A stretch of 64,000 nt of DNA from Comamonas antarctica (GCF_013363755.1 NZ_CP054841.1:434001-498000); one strand, 5' to 3'. Shown: positions 26,211 through 36,465, numbered from the stretch's first letter. Notes: generated by a model from the sequence alone, not told the origin. Translations and numbers: made by a program.

Positions 26211-26425
26211 GGCACCACTCCTGTGGGATCTGGGTTGCATGGGAGGATAATGGCATTGCATCGGATGGCAAGTGATGGGTTGAACGCCCTTTGCGTGGCG
26301 CGCTTGGATGGGGGTCTTGGCAATATCCGCCTGGCAACGCCCTTGAATGGCGACCTGCATGCGCCGGCGCGGCCCCCGCCGGGCGGGTGGATTCACAAGC
26401 TGGAGCGCTGAACGCGAGTCGCCCT

Positions 26426-26770
26426 ATGAAGCCCCTCTTTTCCCTGGCCATCGCCTTGGCGTGTCTGAACGCGGCGCTGGTGACGATCGACATGCTTCGA
26501 AGCGCACGCCCCCTGTATGCCGTGAGCCTGACGCTCATTGCCGTGATGCTGTCAATCGCCTTGGTCTGCTGGCGCACGCGGCGGCACCTGGGCGCGGCGT
26601 TGGCACTTGCCGGATCGGACGGCTCGCCGCTCGGCCAACGACTTCTGGGCTCGATCCAGGCACTCACGCGGTGGCTCAGCCTCGCCGCACTGCTGGTCGC
26701 CATGGCCATGGGCGGTGTTCTCACCGGGATCCTCAGCAGAATGGCCGAAGGCTACCCGCTTTTCGGGTGA
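26426..26770 (+). CDS. Small membrane protein of unknown function, 114 aa
   Basis: From ATG 26426 (MKPLFSLAIALACLNAALV) the protein has three hydrophobic stretches at about residues 4-20, 32-50 and 84-104, with a short positively charged loop (WRTRRHLG) after the second. No family recognised and no enzyme motif. Codon use is GC-rich and normal for the region. It stands alone between a divergent secreted protein gene and an ABC ATPase remnant. Confidence 0.55.
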   Translation: MKPLFSLAIALACLNAALVTIDMLRSARPLYAVSLTLIAVMLSIALVCWRTRRHLGAALALAGSDGSPLGQRLLGSIQALTRWLSLAALLVAMAMGGVLTGILSRMAEGYPLFG

Positions 26771-26907
26771 TCGCCGGCGCCTGCGTTTGCCTGCGGCGGC
26801 CAGGCGGCGGCACGGCGCACCGCGGCGGCCAGGGCAGCAGCGTGCCAAAGGGATGGGCCGGGTCTGCGGCGGACAGTGCCAGCGCGCCGGCCTGGCCAGC
26901 GCCCTGC

Positions 26908-27516
<609 letters not shown>

Positions 27517-27628
27517 GCCTCTGCGCCTCTGGCGCCGTGTACCCGTCCCGGGTGGGGGTTGGCCCTGGCTTGGAATTCCCCTGCGCTGCGGACTCGTCCT
27601 GCGCGGTTGCCGGCAGCCGCGCCCGGCC

Positions 27629-28447
27629 TCACTTCGCCCGCGAAGAAAGATAGGCCAGCCCCGCGCCCAGCATCTCGCCGATAAGCTTTTGCACCGGCTG
27701 CGCGGTCACCTCGCGGTACTCGTAGGGGTAGGCCTCGTTCATGTAGAGGCTCTGGCACATCTCCAGCTGGATGGTATGCACGCCGCGGCCGGGTTGGCCG
27801 TAATGGCGGGTGTTGTAGCCGCCCTTGAAGCGGCCGTTGACCACGTGCGAGAAACCCGGCGCCGCCTGCAGTGGCGCGGTGGCGGCCGCGAACAGTTGGG
27901 GATCGCAGGAGATGCCGCCGTTGGTGCCGAAGTTCAGGTCGGGCAGCTTGCCATCGAACAGCCGCGGAATCACGCTGGCGATCGAATGCGCTTCCCACAC
28001 CAGCACCTGGCCGTGCTGCGCGCGCAGGCGCTCGATCTCGGCCTGCAGCGCCTGGTGGTAGGGTGTCCAGTAAGTCTCCACCCGGCGCTGGATCTCGGCC
28101 GCGTCGGGCGCGCAGCCGTCCTTGTAGAGCGGGTTGCCGTGGAAGGTGGTCAGAGGACACAGTCCGGTGGTGTTCTGGCCCGGGTAGAGGCTCTCGCCGC
28201 CCGGGGGACGGTTCAGGTCGACGATGTAGCGCGAGACCTTGGCGCCCAGCAGGCTGGCGCCCAGGGATCGGGCCACGGCGTAGACCTGGTCCAGGTGCCA
28301 GTCGCTGTCGCCCGTCTGCAGCGCCTCGTCCGTGTAGAGCTCCCGGAACGGCGCGGGAATCGACGTGCCCAGGTGCGGGATCGAGATCAGCAGGGGCACG
28401 CTGCCCTGGTGCAAATGGTAGGTCGGCGTTTCAATGGCGGTGCTCAT
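27629..28447 (-). CDS. hutG: N-formylglutamate deformylase HutG
   Basis: Hydrolyses N-formylglutamate to glutamate and formate, the last step of one histidine-degradation route. 272 residues from ATG 28447 (MSTAIETPTYHLHQGS). FGase-family motifs are LISIPHLGTSIP, DSDWHLDQVY, LNRPPGGESLYPGQ, HGNPLYKDG, VLVWEAHSIASVIPRLFDG and GRFKGGYNTRHYG. Length is usual. Other hut genes are not in the window, so it may be an orphan or the end of a split hut operon. The upstream neighbour is a Bug receptor gene in the same orientation after 181 bp. Confidence 0.92.
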   Translation of the reverse strand: MSTAIETPTYHLHQGSVPLLISIPHLGTSIPAPFRELYTDEALQTGDSDWHLDQVYAVARSLGASLLGAKVSRYIVDLNRPPGGESLYPGQNTTGLCPLTTFHGNPLYKDGCAPDAAEIQRRVETYWTPYHQALQAEIERLRAQHGQVLVWEAHSIASVIPRLFDGKLPDLNFGTNGGISCDPQLFAAATAPLQAAPGFSHVVNGRFKGGYNTRHYGQPGRGVHTIQLEMCQSLYMNEAYPYEYREVTAQPVQKLIGEMLGAGLAYLSSRAK

Positions 28448-28628
28448 GGAGGCGTGTGAATCGTGGTTTCGGAAGGGCGGCCCCGAGGGGCGGCCTGGAG
28501 ATCTGCGGGCCGCGGAAACCGTCACATGCCAACGCAGTCGAAGGCACCGCCATTGCCGCGTGCCGCCGCAGGGATTCTAGGCCAGGTCCTGGTGCTGGCT
28601 GGGCCTGCGGCGTGCCCCAGGTGCCAGC

Positions 28629-29606
28629 TCAGTCGAGTTCGATATGCGCCGCTTCGGCCACCTGCTTGAACTTGGCGATCTCGCGGCGGATCTGGGCCGA
28701 GAACTCGGTCGGTGTCGTGCCCGACGCAAACAGCCCCAGGCCGGCGAGGCGTGCCCGCACCTCCGGGTCCTTGAGGGCCGTGGCGACGGCCTGCTGCACC
28801 TGCAGCAGGATCGCGGGCGGCGTGGCGGCAGGCGCGACCAGTCCAAACCAGGAGGGCTCGTTGATCGAGGCCTGGCCCAGCTCGGCATAGGTCGGCACAT
28901 TGGGCAGCACCTCGAGGCGTTCGTTCCAGGACACCGCCAGCGCCCGCAGCTTGCCGGACTTGACGTGGGGCAAGGCGGCGATGACCTGGTCGAAGTAGGC
29001 CGCGACCTGGCCGGCCAGCACGTCGTTGAGCGCCGGCCCCGAGCCACGGTAGGGCACGTGCACCATGCTGGTGCCTGTGGCGCGCTTGAACAGTTCGCCC
29101 CACAGGTGGCCGATGGTGCCGTTGCCAGGCGAGGCATAGGACAGCTTGCCGGGATTGGCCTTGAGGTAGGCCACGAATTCATTGAAGTTCGTGACTCCGG
29201 GCACCTGGGCGGGGTTGATGACGAGAATGCCGGGGGCCTTGACGATCTCGGTGACGCCGACGAAGTCCTTGAGCGGGTCGTAGGGCAGCTTCTTGTACAC
29301 GGCAGGGTTCACGCCGTGCGTCGACAGCGTGGCCACGGCCAGGACCGTGCCGTCCGCCGGCGCGCGAGCCGCCTCCGCCATGCCGACCGAGCCGCCGGCG
29401 CCAGCGCGGTTGTCGACGATGACCGGGCGGCCCAGCAGCCGCGTGAGTGGCTCGATCAGGGCGCGGGCCGAGGCGTCGGTGGCGCCGCCCGGCGGGAAGG
29501 GCACCACCAGGCGCAGCGGCTTGCCCTGGGCCCAGGAGATGCCAGGAAGAAGGGGCGATGCCGCCAGGGCGGTCAGGATATGGCGGCGTTGCAGGGTACG
29601 TTGCAT
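28629..29606 (-). CDS. Bug-family (TctC-like) periplasmic solute receptor
   Basis: 325 residues. Signal peptide with RRHILTALAASPLLPGISWAQG (partly Tat-like RR). Typical Bug motifs are LRLVVPFPPGGATDASAR, VIVDNRAGAGGSVGM, KKLPYDPLKDFVGVTEI, YASPGNGTIGHLWGE and VPYRGSGPALNDVLAG. Such receptors bind carboxylates or amides in the periplasm; many, like this one, have no transporter genes beside them. Its partner hutG suggests a ligand related to formylglutamate, but this is only a guess from position. Confidence 0.92.
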   Translation of the reverse strand: MQRTLQRRHILTALAASPLLPGISWAQGKPLRLVVPFPPGGATDASARALIEPLTRLLGRPVIVDNRAGAGGSVGMAEAARAPADGTVLAVATLSTHGVNPAVYKKLPYDPLKDFVGVTEIVKAPGILVINPAQVPGVTNFNEFVAYLKANPGKLSYASPGNGTIGHLWGELFKRATGTSMVHVPYRGSGPALNDVLAGQVAAYFDQVIAALPHVKSGKLRALAVSWNERLEVLPNVPTYAELGQASINEPSWFGLVAPAATPPAILLQVQQAVATALKDPEVRARLAGLGLFASGTTPTEFSAQIRREIAKFKQVAEAAHIELD

Positions 29607-29764
29607 GTAGGCTATCTCTCGATTCGATCAGGTGAAGTCAGATGTGTGGCTTCATCAAGCAAGAGCCGTGCCGCGTGCTGCTGAGATGCTTGCTGAACCG
29701 GTGTTGTCCCGACTTCCCGCCCCGCTGCGCGCAAGCCGGCCGCGAGACCAACGACAATCGGCGC

Positions 29765-30178
29765 ATGGAAAACGTCGATTCACCGCAGGGTGACCTGCAG
29801 CGGCGCAGCAGCCGCCAGCGCAATGCGGTGCAGCATGCCATCGCGCATGCGCACCAGCCCCTGCTGCCCCCCGAAATCCTGGCGCTTGCCCAGGTCCAGC
29901 AGCCCACGCTGGGAATAGCCACCGTCTACCGCAATCTGAAGATCCTGCTCGATGCCGGTGAAGTGCTGGCGGTGGAGCTGCCCGGCGAGCCCACGCGCTA
30001 CGAAAGCGCGCACCGCGGCCACCACCACCACTTCCACTGCAGCCGCTGCCTGCAGGTCTTTGACATCCCGGGCTGTCCGCCGCAGCTGGAGCAGTTCGCC
30101 CCGGCGGGCTACCAGGTCGAGCGCCATGAGCTCACGCTCTACGGCGTCTGCGCGCAATGCGCGCAAGCCACGGGATGA
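29765..30178 (+). CDS. Fur-family metal-responsive regulator
   Basis: 137 residues from ATG 29765 (MENVDSPQGDLQRRSS). The winged HTH is at about 20-85 (ATVYRNLKILLDAGEVLAV is the recognition region). The metal-binding part has HRGHHHHFHCSRCLQVFD at about 90-107 and the C-terminal pair CAQCAQ. The His-rich box and two CxxC pairs are typical of Fur/Zur proteins with structural zinc. It lies just upstream of a TonB receptor gene on the same strand, which suggests it senses iron or zinc and controls that receptor. Fur or Zur cannot be separated safely. Confidence 0.88.
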   Translation: MENVDSPQGDLQRRSSRQRNAVQHAIAHAHQPLLPPEILALAQVQQPTLGIATVYRNLKILLDAGEVLAVELPGEPTRYESAHRGHHHHFHCSRCLQVFDIPGCPPQLEQFAPAGYQVERHELTLYGVCAQCAQATG

Positions 30179-30230
30179 ATCGCCCGTCCCTTTGCTTCCC
30201 GCGATGCAAGACGCCACTACAATTCAATAC

Positions 30231-30249
30231 TGATAAATCATTATCGTTA
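30231..30249. promoter_or_regulatory. Fur-box-like site before the TonB receptor
   Basis: TGATAAATCATTATCG resembles the Fur consensus (GATAATGATAATCATTATC) with GATAA and TTATC half-sites. It lies only 11-29 bases before the ATG at 30260, where repressor binding would block transcription start. Confidence 0.6.
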
Positions 30250-30259
30250 TTGGGTTGTT

Positions 30260-32395
30260 ATGATCGTTTGCTGGATATGCCCGCGCCGCACGGGTTTCTC
30301 GATGCTGCCTCTGGCACTGCTGTCGGCGCAGGCCTTGGCCCAGGTGGAGCGCGCTGCCGCGGCCACGCTGGCAGCGGTGGAAGTACGCGGCACCGCCCTT
30401 CCCAGCGCCACCACCGAAGGCAGCCCGGGCTATGCACCGAGCCATGCGACCGTCGGCGCCAAGGAGGCGACGTCGGTGCTGCAGATTCCGCAGTCGGTGA
30501 GCGTGATCACGCGCGCCCGCATCGAGGACCAGAACCTGCAGACCGCCGAGGACGCGCTGCGCCAGGTCACGGGCGTCACGGTGACCCCCTGGGATGGCGC
30601 CACCGCGCAGATCCGCTCGCGCGGCTATTTCCTCGAGCCCAGCCTCGATGGCATTCCCGGCTATGGCGGGCTCAACGCCACGCAGCAGTTCGACCTCGCC
30701 ATGTTCGATCGCGTCGAAGTGCTGCGCGGGCCCGGCGGCTTGTTCCAGGGATCGGGCCAGCCCGGCGGCAGCGTCAACTTCGTGCGCCGCCAGGGCCTGG
30801 CCGAATTCGCGGCGGACGCCTCGGCCTCCGTCGGCTCCTGGTCGCAATACCATGCCGAGGCCAGCGTCGGCGGCGCGCTGGATGACGGCAAGACGCTGCG
30901 CAGCCGCCTCGTCATGTCCGGCACCGACCGCGGCTTCTACTACACGCGCGCGCACAGCCGCAGGACCCTGGCCTACGGCACGCTGGACTACGACCTGAGC
31001 CCGGCCACGACGCTGTCGCTCTACGGCGCGTACCAGCAGGACAGGACCAACCCGTTTTCGGGCCTGCCCGCCTATGCCGATGGGCGCTTCATTGCCGCGC
31101 CGCGCTCGACCAACCCCTACCCTGGCTGGGCGGTCGCGGACACCGCCACGGCGCTGCTGGCGGCCGAGGCCGAGCACCGCTGGGGCAATGGCTGGAAGCT
31201 GCGCGCGCGCTACAGCCGCCAGGTGCAGGATTACGATCTGCGCGACAGCTACCCCACCACCGGCGTCGATCCCGCGACCGGGCTGGTCCCCTATGCCCGG
31301 CGCGGCTGGGATTCGCAGACCACGCGCGACACCGTCGACGTCTATGTCGCGGGACCGTTCCAGCTGCTGGGCCGCGCGCACTCCGCCACTGCCGGCTGGA
31401 ACCATGGCAAGGTGAGCAGCGACACCGACTACGGCGCCAACGACACCATCTCGGGCATTGCCTTCGGCAACCCCGATGCCGTGCCGGAATTGACCGTTCC
31501 GCCCTATGTGCGCGGCTACAGCGACGACACCCGCCAGCGCGGCTTCTATGGCCAGTTGCGGCTCAGCGTGAACGATGCGATGACGCTGGTGACGGGCGCG
31601 CGCAGCAGCGATTTCTCGGTGCGCTCGCGCAGCACGCGTCCCGGCAGCGCGCCTCCCGCCTGGAGCCAGGGTGCACGCGAGACCGGCCAGTTCAGTCCTT
31701 ATGCCGGCCTGGTGCTGAGCCTGGCGCAGGACACGACGGCCTACGCCAGCTACTCCGACATCTTCATGCCGCAGACCGCCAAGGATGTGGCCGGGCGTAC
31801 GCTGCAGCCGCGCGTGGGCAAGCAGATCGAACTGGGCCTCAAGAAGAGCCTGTCGGACGGCCGCCTGCTGGCTTCGGCAGCACTGTTTCGCACGCGTGAT
31901 GAAAACCGCTCGATGCCCGACACGGCACACCCCGGCTCCTTTGTCCAGGCGGGAGAAGTGCAGGTCAAAGGCTGGGAATTCGAGCTCAGCGGCAGCCCCT
32001 GGGCGAATCTCGAACTGGTGCTGGGCTACACCCGACTGGATACCGCATACCGCGCGCACCCGACGCTGGCCGGCACGCAGTTCAGCTTGTTCGAGCCCCG
32101 GCACAGCCTCAAGGGCTATGCGCATTACCGGCTTGCCGGCCCCTGGTCGGTGGGCGGCGGGTTACAGATCACCAGCGGTGTCATCGGCACCGGCGTGGCC
32201 GGCACGCGGGAATCCGGCGGCTACGGCATTGCCAGCCTGCAGCTCGGCTACCAGCTCGATGCGCACACCAGCGTGACGCTGGCCGTCAACAATGCGTTCG
32301 ACCGCAACTACTACGCGCGCGTCGGTGGCCTGAACTCATACAACACCTATGGCGAGCCGCGCAATGCGCAGCTGGCGCTGCGCTCGAAATTCTGA
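30260..32395 (+). CDS. TonB-dependent siderophore receptor
   Basis: 711-residue outer-membrane receptor. The N-terminus has PRRTGFSMLPLALLSAQALAQ as signal peptide; a shorter start at ATG 30302 would leave a very short signal. No STN domain. Plug domain about 55-175: VLQIPQSVSVITRARIEDQ, IRSRGYFLEPSLDGIPGYGG, FDRVEVLRGPGGLFQGSGQPGG. The remaining part is the 22-strand barrel ending in aromatic F (ALRSKF), with NAFDRNYYARVGG in the last strands. Sequence type is the ferric-siderophore group (FpvA/FhuE-like). Iron control is suggested by the Fur-like box and the adjacent Fur-family gene. Confidence 0.93.
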   Translation: MIVCWICPRRTGFSMLPLALLSAQALAQVERAAAATLAAVEVRGTALPSATTEGSPGYAPSHATVGAKEATSVLQIPQSVSVITRARIEDQNLQTAEDALRQVTGVTVTPWDGATAQIRSRGYFLEPSLDGIPGYGGLNATQQFDLAMFDRVEVLRGPGGLFQGSGQPGGSVNFVRRQGLAEFAADASASVGSWSQYHAEASVGGALDDGKTLRSRLVMSGTDRGFYYTRAHSRRTLAYGTLDYDLSPATTLSLYGAYQQDRTNPFSGLPAYADGRFIAAPRSTNPYPGWAVADTATALLAAEAEHRWGNGWKLRARYSRQVQDYDLRDSYPTTGVDPATGLVPYARRGWDSQTTRDTVDVYVAGPFQLLGRAHSATAGWNHGKVSSDTDYGANDTISGIAFGNPDAVPELTVPPYVRGYSDDTRQRGFYGQLRLSVNDAMTLVTGARSSDFSVRSRSTRPGSAPPAWSQGARETGQFSPYAGLVLSLAQDTTAYASYSDIFMPQTAKDVAGRTLQPRVGKQIELGLKKSLSDGRLLASAALFRTRDENRSMPDTAHPGSFVQAGEVQVKGWEFELSGSPWANLELVLGYTRLDTAYRAHPTLAGTQFSLFEPRHSLKGYAHYRLAGPWSVGGGLQITSGVIGTGVAGTRESGGYGIASLQLGYQLDAHTSVTLAVNNAFDRNYYARVGGLNSYNTYGEPRNAQLALRSKF

Positions 32396-32480
32396 CTTCG
32401 CTCGAGGTCCGTGCCGCTGGCGCGGGCGCAGCGCCCGACCGCTGTTTGCCCGGCTTTGCCTTACAGGAACTCACCCCCGA

Positions 32481-32510
32481 CAAACAAAACGCACCCCGGA
32501 CTTGGGGTGC
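32481..32510 (-). terminator. Rho-independent terminator for the small basic protein gene
   Basis: Minus-strand hairpin GCACCCC-AAGTCC-GGGGTGC followed by GTTTTGTTTG. It lies about 30 bp after the stop of the gene at 32540-32704 and may also serve the convergent TonB gene. Confidence 0.7.
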
Positions 32511-32539
32511 GATGCGGGCCCGCAAAGCTCGGCAATGTG

Positions 32540-32704
32540 CTACGGCGTGGTCTTTTTCTCTCCGTGCCGCAGGGCACCGGTGGGTGAACCGCTGTCCTTA
32601 TCTGCGGACTTCTTTACCTTTTCCTCTGTGGCGCTCGACTTCGCATGCGTATTCTTCGTCGAATGGGCGTTGCCGCCCTTGGAGTCTTTGGTCGATTGCG
32701 GCAT
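32540..32704 (-). CDS. Small basic hydrophilic protein, 54 aa
   Basis: A short gene inside a longer minus-strand frame. The ATG at 32704 has an excellent ribosome site (GGAAGGA, 7 bases away) and a hairpin terminator follows. The protein is made of Lys, Ser, Thr, Gly and Glu (MPQSTKDSKGGNAHSTKN and similar), with no hydrophobic core, so it is probably unfolded in isolation. It recalls small stress-related KGG/CsbD-like hydrophilic proteins in composition only; no family claim is made. Confidence 0.6.
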   Translation of the reverse strand: MPQSTKDSKGGNAHSTKNTHAKSSATEEKVKKSADKDSGSPTGALRHGEKKTTP

Positions 32705-32912
32705 ATGAGATTCCTTCCAATACGCTGTGAATTCAGCCACTCCAATTTCAAGCAGACGCGTCATGAACCATGTAGGACCCGAGGAAATCCGCCCGAGGGG
32801 ATGGTGCCCGTGAGCTATGGGCCCACCCGGTTGAAGGGGCAACCGCTGGCGCGAGGTCCCTCCCCGGCAGCGCACCCGCGGTCTGCCGCACGGCGCCGGC
32901 TGTGTGCGCCCG

Positions 32913-33326
32913 TTATTTCCTGAGCCTGCAAGCGGCACGCACCAGGCGCTGCGCCTCGCCTGGAATGTCCTTGAACGCCACCGGCGCGCTGCCCAGCTCG
33001 AAGCTGCGGCTCATCGTCATTGGCCCCTTCCAGGCGGGAAGTTGGTAGAACTTCATCTGGGTGTACCAGCCCGCCTGGTTCTCGCAGTCGATCACTGCCA
33101 TGGAATGGTGCGAGCGGTACTTGCCGCCGCCATAGGCGACCCGAGACGCGCTGCGGGACACGCGCACCTCGACCGCCAGGTGATCCGCCTGGGATGGCGA
33201 GGGCAGGCGGATCTCGATCAGGTCCGCCTCCGGCTGAAGCGGATCACCATAGACGGTGAACCAATCCTGCGCCCAGGAAGAAGCGCAGACGGTGGCCAGC
33301 AATAGCGTTGCAAGGGTGCGGTGCAT
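32913..33326 (-). CDS. Secreted protein resembling surface-adhesin E family
   Basis: 137 residues from ATG 33326 (MHRTLATLLLATVCASSWAQ), with a clear Sec signal peptide cleaved after AQ or so. The mature part is a small beta domain with DWFTVYGDP, DLIEIRLPSP, YRSHHSMAVIDCENQ and a C-terminal VRAACRL whose cysteine could pair with the one in IDCEN. This pattern matches the surface-adhesin_E-like proteins common in betaproteobacteria. Probably periplasmic; function unknown. Confidence 0.65.
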   Translation of the reverse strand: MHRTLATLLLATVCASSWAQDWFTVYGDPLQPEADLIEIRLPSPSQADHLAVEVRVSRSASRVAYGGGKYRSHHSMAVIDCENQAGWYTQMKFYQLPAWKGPMTMSRSFELGSAPVAFKDIPGEAQRLVRAACRLRK

Positions 33327-33432
33327 CAATGACAGTGGGAGTTGTGCGTGGATTGTCCTCGCTCCGCTTCACAGTGCCCATTTTGAAGGGCCACTGCGCT
33401 AGTCGGACTTCCGTGACCGGCGCCGGCTTTCT

Positions 33433-34056
33433 TCAGGGTTTCAATCCCGCGACCGGAAGCGTCATCAGCAAAATGGCCGGATTGGCCACGACCAGGCCGA
33501 CGCCAGCCGCCATGTAGATCGGCGAGAGCAGTTTCAGCGCCTCGGCGCTGCTTTGGGAGTCGGTGACTTGCACCTCATAGCGCTTGTGCAGTTGCATCGA
33601 AGCCGCCGCCGCCGCGTCCGGGCGTGGCACATAGCGGCTGCCGACCATGAAGGCGGTGTAGTAGATCAGGCCGTCCTGGGTTTCTCCATAGCCCAGCTTC
33701 CGGGCTTCGGCCTTGTCCTGCGCCGTCGCGTCCGGTGTCAACTGCAGCCGGACATAGCCTGAGGTCTTGCCGCCCGCCGCGACATTGAAAGGCCGGATCA
33801 TCTCGGCGGTCAGATGGCGCCGAAAGCCCGCGCCGAACGAGGCCGCCATGACGGGATCGGTGTCGAAAATATAGTGATACCGCTCGCCCAGCACCACGAA
33901 CATGCGCGCGTCCGATGACATGCCCAGCGTCGAGAAGGTTTCGGTGTAACGCCGGGTCGATGCACAGGCCGAAAGCGCGATCACCAGCGCCCCAAGGATC
34001 AGCGCACGCAGCAGCGTCGGCAGGGTCATGGTGGGTGGCATTGGCGTTTCGCGCAT
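33433..34056 (-). CDS. Lipoprotein of unknown function, 207 aa
   Basis: The N-terminus (MTLPTLLRALILGALVIALSAC) is a lipoprotein signal with lipobox LSAC. ATG 34056 is used; ATG 34041 would also work. The mature domain has MFVVLGERYHYIFDTDPVMAA and a conserved-looking LTAEMIRPFNV. A C-terminal hydrophobic stretch (GVGLVVANPAILLMTLPVAGL) could insert in the membrane. Such proteins occur in betaproteobacteria without assigned function. It sits 30 bp after the chemoreceptor gene on the same strand but need not be related. Confidence 0.7.
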   Translation of the reverse strand: MRETPMPPTMTLPTLLRALILGALVIALSACASTRRYTETFSTLGMSSDARMFVVLGERYHYIFDTDPVMAASFGAGFRRHLTAEMIRPFNVAAGGKTSGYVRLQLTPDATAQDKAEARKLGYGETQDGLIYYTAFMVGSRYVPRPDAAAAASMQLHKRYEVQVTDSQSSAEALKLLSPIYMAAGVGLVVANPAILLMTLPVAGLKP

Positions 34057-34086
34057 AGGGCAGGCAGAAAATTGCGGGATGGGAGG

Positions 34087-35613
34087 CTAGTGCACCAGCT
34101 TGAACACGCTGACCGTCACGGACAGTCCCATGGCCTGGTTGCTGAGCAACTGGGACGCGGCCACCGATTCCTCGACCAGCGCCGCATTCTGCTGCGTGGC
34201 CTGGTCCATGTGGGCGATCGACTGGTTGACCTGCGCGATGCCCGCGCCCTGCTCGTGGCTCGCGGCGCTGATTTCGCCCACCATCTCGGTCACGCGCTGG
34301 ACGCTGGTGACGACTTCGCGCATGGTCACGCCCGCCTGCTCGACCAGGTGGGTACCGGAGTCGACCTTGGCCACCGAGTCGTCGATCAGGGCCTTGATTT
34401 CCTTGGCGGCGGCGGCCGAGCGCTGGGCCAGGCTGCGCACTTCGCCGGCGACCACCGCAAAGCCGCGGCCCTGCTCGCCCGCGCGTGCCGCCTCGACGGC
34501 TGCGTTCAGCGCCAGGATGTTGGTCTGGAACGCAATGCCGTCGATGACGCTGATGATGTCCACGATCTTGCGCGACGAGGCGTTGATCGAGCCCATGGTG
34601 ACCACTACCTGGTCGACCACGGCGCCGCCGCGCACGGCAATCCCCGAGGCCGACAGCGCCAGCTGGTTGACCTGCTGGGCGTTCTGCGCGTTCTGCTGCA
34701 CGGTCGAGGTCAGTTCCTCCATGGCGCTGGCGGTTTCCTGCAGCGCCCCGGCCTGGGCTTCGGTGCGGTTGGCCAGATTGTGGCTGCCGGAGGCGATCTC
34801 GGCCGAGGCGGTGGTGATGGTGTCGGTGCTGGTGCGCACCTGCGCCACCATGCGCGCCAGGTTGTCGCGCATGGTCTGGATGGCGAACAGCAGGCTGCTG
34901 CGGTCCTTGGGGTCGGTGGCCACCTGCACGGTCAGGTCGCCGCCGGCAATCTGCGTCACGATGTCCGCCGCATACTGGGGCTCGCCGCCAAGCTGCCGCA
35001 CCACCGCGCGCAACATGCTCCACGCCATGCCGGCAATCACCAGCATCAACAAGCCGCCGATGGTCAGCAGTATCACGGTGTTGCGCCAGAAGGCGTCGTC
35101 GATGTCGTCGATGTAATCGCCAAAGCCAATGGTCCAGTCCCACGGAGCGAACTTGATCACGGCGTAAAGCTTGTCGACCGCTTCCTTGGCGCCTGGCCGC
35201 GTGCCCTTGGCCACCACCGTGCCGATGACCTTGCCCTCCAGCGCCGCGCGGTAGCGCACGCCCGCTTCCTTGCCGCCCTTTTCATCGACGATACCAACCC
35301 GCTTGGGGTTGGGATGCACCAGGTTCACGTCATCGGTGAAGCCCCGCACGAAGAAATACTGGTCGCCCTTGATGAAACTGCCAATGATGCGTTTGCCCTC
35401 GGTCTGGGCTTCGGCGCGGGTCATCTTGCCGCTTTGCTCCTGGGCGCTGAGGTTTTCCAGGGCGGCATGGGCCAGGGTGACCAGCCTGGAGAGCTGCGCC
35501 GTGCGCTCCTCGATCATGGACTGGCGCAGGGTCGACAATGAAACGGCGGCAAGCACCGCCATGCTGAGAAGCGCGACGCTGCACAGCAGCAGGATACGGG
35601 TCTGTAATTTCAT
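34087..35613 (-). CDS. Methyl-accepting chemotaxis protein with sCache sensor
   Basis: 508 residues from ATG 35613 ([18 protein letters not shown]). TM1 at about 5-27; a periplasmic single Cache domain at 30-185 ([39 protein letters not shown]); TM2 at about 188-210. A HAMP-like linker follows, then the coiled signalling domain with the hairpin tip region [20 protein letters not shown] and [20 protein letters not shown]. It senses a small periplasmic ligand, often a carboxylate in this sensor class, and controls the CheA kinase. No CheBR-tethering pentapeptide at the C-terminus (ends SVFKLVH). Confidence 0.92.
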   Translation of the reverse strand: MKLQTRILLLCSVALLSMAVLAAVSLSTLRQSMIEERTAQLSRLVTLAHAALENLSAQEQSGKMTRAEAQTEGKRIIGSFIKGDQYFFVRGFTDDVNLVHPNPKRVGIVDEKGGKEAGVRYRAALEGKVIGTVVAKGTRPGAKEAVDKLYAVIKFAPWDWTIGFGDYIDDIDDAFWRNTVILLTIGGLLMLVIAGMAWSMLRAVVRQLGGEPQYAADIVTQIAGGDLTVQVATDPKDRSSLLFAIQTMRDNLARMVAQVRTSTDTITTASAEIASGSHNLANRTEAQAGALQETASAMEELTSTVQQNAQNAQQVNQLALSASGIAVRGGAVVDQVVVTMGSINASSRKIVDIISVIDGIAFQTNILALNAAVEAARAGEQGRGFAVVAGEVRSLAQRSAAAAKEIKALIDDSVAKVDSGTHLVEQAGVTMREVVTSVQRVTEMVGEISAASHEQGAGIAQVNQSIAHMDQATQQNAALVEESVAASQLLSNQAMGLSVTVSVFKLVH

Positions 35614-35778
35614 GCGAAGCCTTGTCGAAACCCTGGTTATCGGCAAGCGACCGGAAAACTGCAGCAGTAAAGTGAGGAATTACCCACTGCACTGCTCTCT
35701 ATCGCGGGTTCACGCGGCTGGCCGCCGGCATGGACGGCGGCACACCCGCAACAGCGGCGGGCTGCTGCCACCCAGCGC

Positions 35779-36405
35779 TCAAACCCGGCGCCACACGCTG
35801 GCCAGCCAGGGTTGCTGTTCGATCGGCAACCCGGCAGGACGGTAGAAGTGTTCCAGCTCCTCGAAGCCGGCCGCGGTCACCACGGCGCGCCACGCCGGCC
35901 AGTCGTGGAACACGCCGTAGCGCTCCCCGCTCCAGCCCTCCTGCCCAGCCCCGCGCGGGTTGGAGCTGAACAGCACCCCGCCCGGCCGCAGGCAGGCGTG
36001 CAACTGGCCCAGCACCCGGGGCAGCGCCTGGCTGGGCACATGGAACAGCACGGCGTTCGCAAACACGCCGTCGAAGCGCTGCGCCGGCAGTTCCAGCTGC
36101 AGAAAGCTCTGCTCCCACACCGCGCAGCCGCTGTGCGCGCGCGCCATTGCCGCCAGCCGGGGCGCGCCTTCGAGGCCCACGGCGCGGTGGCCCAGCGCCG
36201 CGAAGCTGCGCAGGTCGCGCCCCGGGCCGCAGCCGAAATCCAGCAGGTCGAACGGCGGCGGCGCGTCGATGTGCGTGAGCAGCGCGGCGATGTTCTGGCT
36301 GACGTCGTGGTCGCGCGTGCCTTCCCAGAAGCTTTGCGCATGCTGTTCGTAGTGCGCCAGCGTGCGGGCGGCAATCTGTTGCAGGTCTTCGGAATGCTCG
36401 GTCAT
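35779..36405 (-). CDS. Class I SAM-dependent methyltransferase
   Basis: 208-residue soluble enzyme. Motif I is FDLLDFGCGPGRDLRSF at about 52-68 (SAM-binding GxGxG), motif II includes AVGLEGAPRLAAMAR, and FDGVFANAVLFHVP and LRPGGVLFSSNPRG follow in motifs post-I and III. The N-terminal YEQHAQSFWEGTRDHDV is typical of a family of small-molecule methyltransferases in proteobacteria. Substrate unknown. Gene stands alone, with the chemoreceptor upstream on the chromosome in the same orientation but 165 bp apart. Confidence 0.9.
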   Translation of the reverse strand: MTEHSEDLQQIAARTLAHYEQHAQSFWEGTRDHDVSQNIAALLTHIDAPPPFDLLDFGCGPGRDLRSFAALGHRAVGLEGAPRLAAMARAHSGCAVWEQSFLQLELPAQRFDGVFANAVLFHVPSQALPRVLGQLHACLRPGGVLFSSNPRGAGQEGWSGERYGVFHDWPAWRAVVTAAGFEELEHFYRPAGLPIEQQPWLASVWRRV

Positions 36406-36465
36406 GCCACATCATGGCATACGGCAGCGCCCGGGTCTGGCACGCCGCGCGCGCTTCAAGCCCGC

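Noticed and set aside
30224..32125. Long minus-strand frame opposite the siderophore receptor
   Set aside because: Shadow of a clear TonB receptor gene; low-complexity Ala/Arg/Gly composition.
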